From an uncultured Collinsella sp. (GTDB lineage: Bacteria; Actinomycetota; Coriobacteriia; Coriobacteriales; Coriobacteriaceae), in contig CAUDDU010000064.1 of assembly GCA_958448375.1 (NCBI GenBank), positions 1 to 6,209 of the forward strand: 6,209 nucleotides of DNA, written 5' to 3'. Below the pieces are notes generated by a model. It ran no database searches and was not told the DNA's origin. It saw only the letters and a list, made by a program, of their open reading frames with translations. Of this stretch, positions 3,422 to 6,209 are shown piece by piece (positions within the stretch are counted from its first letter, which is position 1; the number at the start of each line of letters is the position of its first letter). Both the position numbers and the translations under genes were made by a program.

Positions 3422-6209
3422 TTACTTCTTAATGCCACGCCCCAGACGCTCGGCGACCGACGCCACGGCCTCCTCGCTGGCCGGCCCGCAGCTCACGCAG
3501 CCATCGTGGGCACGCATCTGGCCGGTGACCTCGTCCATCGCGAGCGGCGCGACCTTCTCAAGCTTAAAGCCCTTACCGGCGCGCATGTTCTCCTTGGCCA
3601 CGCTAATCATGAGCTTAATGCGGTTGAGCTGGTTGACCTCGGACGCACCGGGGTCGTAGTCCACCGCAACGATGTTGCTCTCGGGATGTTGACGGCGCAG
3701 CTCCTTAATCACGGCCTTGCCCACCACGTGGTTGGGCAGGCACGCGAAGGGCTGCGTGCAGATGATGTTGGGCGCACCGTGATCGATCAGGTCGAGCATC
3801 TCGGCCGTGAGCAGCCACCCCTCGCCCATGTTGTTGCACACCGAAAGCACCGTACGGGCCTTGTCGGCCATGGTGCCGATGCGCTCGGGTGCCTCAAAGC
3901 GGCGGGACTTCTCGAGCATCTCCTCCACCGGCGTGCGCATCCAGTCCACGAGCTTGATGAGCGCCTGCATACCAGCGCGCGTAGTGGCAGAGCTTCCCAG
4001 CTCGTCCTTCTGCAGCTCGGCGTTGCTCATGGAGTACAGGAAGAAGTCGAGCAGGCCCGGCACCACGGCCTCGCAGCCCTCGCGCTCGATAACGTCGACC
4101 ACGTGGTTGTTGGCCGTGGGATGGAACTTGACAAGGATCTCGCCGACCACGCCCACGCGCGGCTTGGTGCCCTCGCCCGCAAGCGGCATGGTGTCGAACG
4201 CGCGGATGGCCTCGCGGCACAGCTTGGTGTAGTTGTGGCGGTTGAACTTGGGCGCCAACTTGCGGGCGCGCACCATGTACTCCTCGTAGAGTGTGTTGGC
4301 GGCACCGGGCGTGGCCTCGTACGGGCGGCAACGATAGAGCATCTGCATCATGACGTCACCAAAGAGCACTGCGTAGACTGCCTGCTTAAGCAGTGCCGGC
4401 GTAATCTTAAAGCCGGGGTTGTCCTCACCGAGCGCCACGGCCGAAAGCGAGATCACCGGGATCTCGGGGTGGCCGCTCTCGCGCAGGGCCTTGCGGATGA
4501 GTGCGATGTAGTTGGTGGCACGGCAGCCGCCGCCGGTCTGGCTGATAACCACGGCCGTCTTGGACAGGTCGTACCGACCGCTCTCGATGGCCTCCATAAT
4601 CTGGCCCGTCACCAGGATCGACGGATAGCAAATGTCATTGTTCACGTAGCGCAGGCCAGCCTCGACGGCATCGTGGTCGGTCGAGGGCAGCAGCTCCAAG
4701 TTGTAGCCGGCACCGCGGAACACCTCTTTGACCAGGTCAAAGTGAATCGGCGCCATCTGCGGGCACAGGATGGTGTAGCCCTCCTCGCGCATCTGCTCGG
4801 TAAAGGGCACCTTGGGCCACGCGGTCGAAGCACTCTCGCGCTGAGCCTCGAACGTGTACTTACGGCTCGCGAACGCAGGGGCATCCGTGGAAGGCGCCAC
4901 CGGCGCGGCGTCGCCTTGCTCGTAGGCCTCGCCCGCGGCCGTGGCATCGGCCAGGCGCTCGGCCTCCTGGTCCTTGAGCGCTGCCATGAGCGAGCGGATG
5001 CGGATGCGCGCGGCACCCAGGTTGGATACCTCGTCGATCTTGAGCACGGTGTAGATCTTGCCGCTGGCCTCCAGAATCTCCTGCACCTGGTCGGTGGTCA
5101 GGGCGTCCAAGCCGCAGCCGAAGGAGTTGAGCTGAATCAGGTCCAGGTCGTTGCGCATCGTCACAAAACGGGCGACGGCGTACAGACGGCTGTGGTACAT
5201 CCACTGATCGACGACGCGAATCGGACGCTCGGGCTTTACCAGATGCGCAAGCGAATCCTCGGTAAAGACCGCAAAGCCAAAGCTCGAGATAAGCTCGGGC
5301 AGGGCGTGGTTGATCTCGGGGTCGTTATGGTAGGGACGACCGGCGAGTACGATGCCGTGGCCGCCGTGGTCCTCGACCCACTTGAGAGCCTCCTCGCCCA
5401 TGGTCTGGATGTCCTCGTGGAAACGCGCATCGGCCTCAAAAGCAGCGTTGACGGCGGCATCGACCTCGGAGCGCGTGATCTTGGGACCGCGCACGCGACC
5501 GCGACCGGCCTCAGCATCGGCCACACGGTCGACGGCGAGTACCTGGTACAGACGGCGCTTGAGCTCGGTCTTGTCGTGATAGGGCACAAACGGGTACAGG
5601 AACTCGATGTTCTGCTCGCGAATCTCGTCGATATTGAGCGCCAGCGCCGTGGGGTAGCTCATGACGATGGGGCAGTTATAGCAGTTGCCGGCCGTCGGAT
5701 CCTCCTTGCGCTCCCAGCGCACGCACGGCATCCAAATAAAGTCGACATCGCGGTCGATGAGGTTCATCACGTGGCCGTGGCTCATTTTTGCCGGGTAGCA
5801 CACGCTCTCGGACGGCATGGACTCGATGCCCGCCTGGTAGGTCTTCTTGCTCGACTGGTCGGACAGCTGCACGCTAAAGCCCAGGCGCGTAAAGAACGCG
5901 TGCCAGAAGGGGTAGTTCTCGTACATGTTGAGCGCGCGCGGGATGCCGACGGTGCCGCGCGGGGCGTCGTCGGGACTCAGGACCTCGCGGTTAAAGAGCA
6001 GCTCGTTTTTCTTTTTGAAAAGGTTGGGGGCCTCGGTCTTCTGCTTTTTATGGCCGGCGCCCTTCTCGCAGCGGTTACCGGTAATGAAGCGCCTGCCGCC
6101 GCCAAAGTCGTTGACGGTAAGCTGGCAGTTGTTAGAGCAACGGCCGCAGCGGACATGCTTTTGCGTCACGGTGAGGTGCGCGATGTCCTCGGCCGAAAGG
6201 ATGGTCGAG
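3422..6209 (-). CDS. Giant acyl-CoA dehydratase activase-related protein, C-terminal ~928 residues (5' partial)
   Basis: Related to the ATP-dependent activators and components of 2-hydroxyacyl-CoA dehydratases (HgdC/BcrA class). The visible part lacks the BadF/BcrA-type ATPase domains, which in fused relatives (roughly 1400-1500 residues) lie N-terminal, here beyond the right edge. Counting from the GTG at 6169, a cysteine cluster C8-x2-C11-x3-C15 plus C34 probably binds an iron-sulfur cluster or metal. A DUF2229-type domain follows (from about 73, VGIPRALNMYENYPF), with CYPAKMSHGH (about 124-133) and a C-x2-C in NCYNCP (about 160-165). An Ala/Glu-rich linker (about 398-437) leads to a dehydratase D-component-like half with ICYPSILVTGQ (about 515), TGGGCRATNY (about 546), GEILVKFHPTANNH (about 676) and CTQPFACLPNH (about 806). 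A C-terminal C-x2-C is near 891. The frame stays open upstream of that GTG to the window edge (TILSAEDIAHLTVTQKH), so GTG is not the start. Likely cytosolic and oxygen-sensitive; substrate unknown. A terminator follows. Confidence 0.9.
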   Translation of the reverse strand, partial: STILSAEDIAHLTVTQKHVRCGRCSNNCQLTVNDFGGGRRFITGNRCEKGAGHKKQKTEAPNLFKKKNELLFNREVLSPDDAPRGTVGIPRALNMYENYPFWHAFFTRLGFSVQLSDQSSKKTYQAGIESMPSESVCYPAKMSHGHVMNLIDRDVDFIWMPCVRWERKEDPTAGNCYNCPIVMSYPTALALNIDEIREQNIEFLYPFVPYHDKTELKRRLYQVLAVDRVADAEAGRGRVRGPKITRSEVDAAVNAAFEADARFHEDIQTMGEEALKWVEDHGGHGIVLAGRPYHNDPEINHALPELISSFGFAVFTEDSLAHLVKPERPIRVVDQWMYHSRLYAVARFVTMRNDLDLIQLNSFGCGLDALTTDQVQEILEASGKIYTVLKIDEVSNLGAARIRIRSLMAALKDQEAERLADATAAGEAYEQGDAAPVAPSTDAPAFASRKYTFEAQRESASTAWPKVPFTEQMREEGYTILCPQMAPIHFDLVKEVFRGAGYNLELLPSTDHDAVEAGLRYVNNDICYPSILVTGQIMEAIESGRYDLSKTAVVISQTGGGCRATNYIALIRKALRESGHPEIPVISLSAVALGEDNPGFKITPALLKQAVYAVLFGDVMMQMLYRCRPYEATPGAANTLYEEYMVRARKLAPKFNRHNYTKLCREAIRAFDTMPLAGEGTKPRVGVVGEILVKFHPTANNHVVDVIEREGCEAVVPGLLDFFLYSMSNAELQKDELGSSATTRAGMQALIKLVDWMRTPVEEMLEKSRRFEAPERIGTMADKARTVLSVCNNMGEGWLLTAEMLDLIDHGAPNIICTQPFACLPNHVVGKAVIKELRRQHPESNIVAVDYDPGASEVNQLNRIKLMISVAKENMRAGKGFKLEKVAPLAMDEVTGQMRAHDGCVSCGPASEEAVASVAERLGRGIKK

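Noticed and set aside
3261..3427. Plus-strand AAGGAGG followed at 7 bases by TTG and about 50 open codons
   Set aside because: The frame passes straight through the terminator stem at 3361-3391 and ends inside the neighbouring gene's tail. The peptide resembles nothing known. The Shine-Dalgarno-like string is better read as the complement of the dehydrogenase leader.
1..6209. The window begins with TCGAG and ends with TCGAG
   Set aside because: A five-base match at both ends is easily chance in GC-rich DNA. The genes at the two ends do not join into a sensible circular reading.

Overview
The window looks like chromosomal DNA of a high-GC anaerobic bacterium, most plausibly an actinobacterium of the Coriobacteriia (Collinsella-like). 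The reasons are the GC-rich third codon positions (the stretch 5461-5520 is 44/60 G+C), a very large fused acyl-CoA dehydratase activase-type protein typical of strict anaerobes, and a 3-hydroxyacyl-CoA dehydrogenase of the anaerobe/Firmicutes-like branch. The genus is inference; no rRNA or other marker is present.

Layout, left to right. Positions 1-167 hold the last 54 codons of an unrecognised plus-strand gene. A strong GC-rich hairpin at 243-273, with six T's on the minus-strand side, separates it from a convergent minus-strand gene (294-743) for a small membrane-anchored protein of unknown function. That gene has no good ribosome site of its own, but a 12-codon leader ORF (745-783) with a near-perfect Shine-Dalgarno ends one base before its ATG. 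From about 934 to 1290 lies a decayed minus-strand gene, readable only by switching frame three times. Next come an AAC(3)/YokD-family N-acetyltransferase (1333-2130), a 3-hydroxyacyl-CoA dehydrogenase (2252-3211), a leader with a candidate promoter and a terminator (3212-3421), and the C-terminal ~928 residues of a giant activase-related iron-sulfur protein (3422 to the right edge). Its true start lies outside the window.

All complete genes are on the minus strand, but they are probably not one operon. A perfect 14-bp terminator stem sits between the activase-type gene and the dehydrogenase, followed by a plausible promoter. The dehydrogenase and acetyltransferase genes are 121 bases apart with no convincing terminator between them, so read-through is possible. 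Two of the genes belong to acyl-CoA enzyme families (3-hydroxyacyl-CoA oxidation; activation of 2-hydroxyacyl-CoA dehydratase-like enzymes), which hints at anaerobic acyl-CoA metabolism, but no pathway can be reconstructed from this window.

I found no CRISPR array, transposase, integrase, tRNA, rRNA or defence system, and nothing that amounts to a clear undescribed system. The most interesting items are the leader-ORF arrangement, the decayed gene, some palindromes near gene starts, a possible Shine-Dalgarno-masking pair in the dehydrogenase leader, and the uncharacterised role of the giant activase-related protein.
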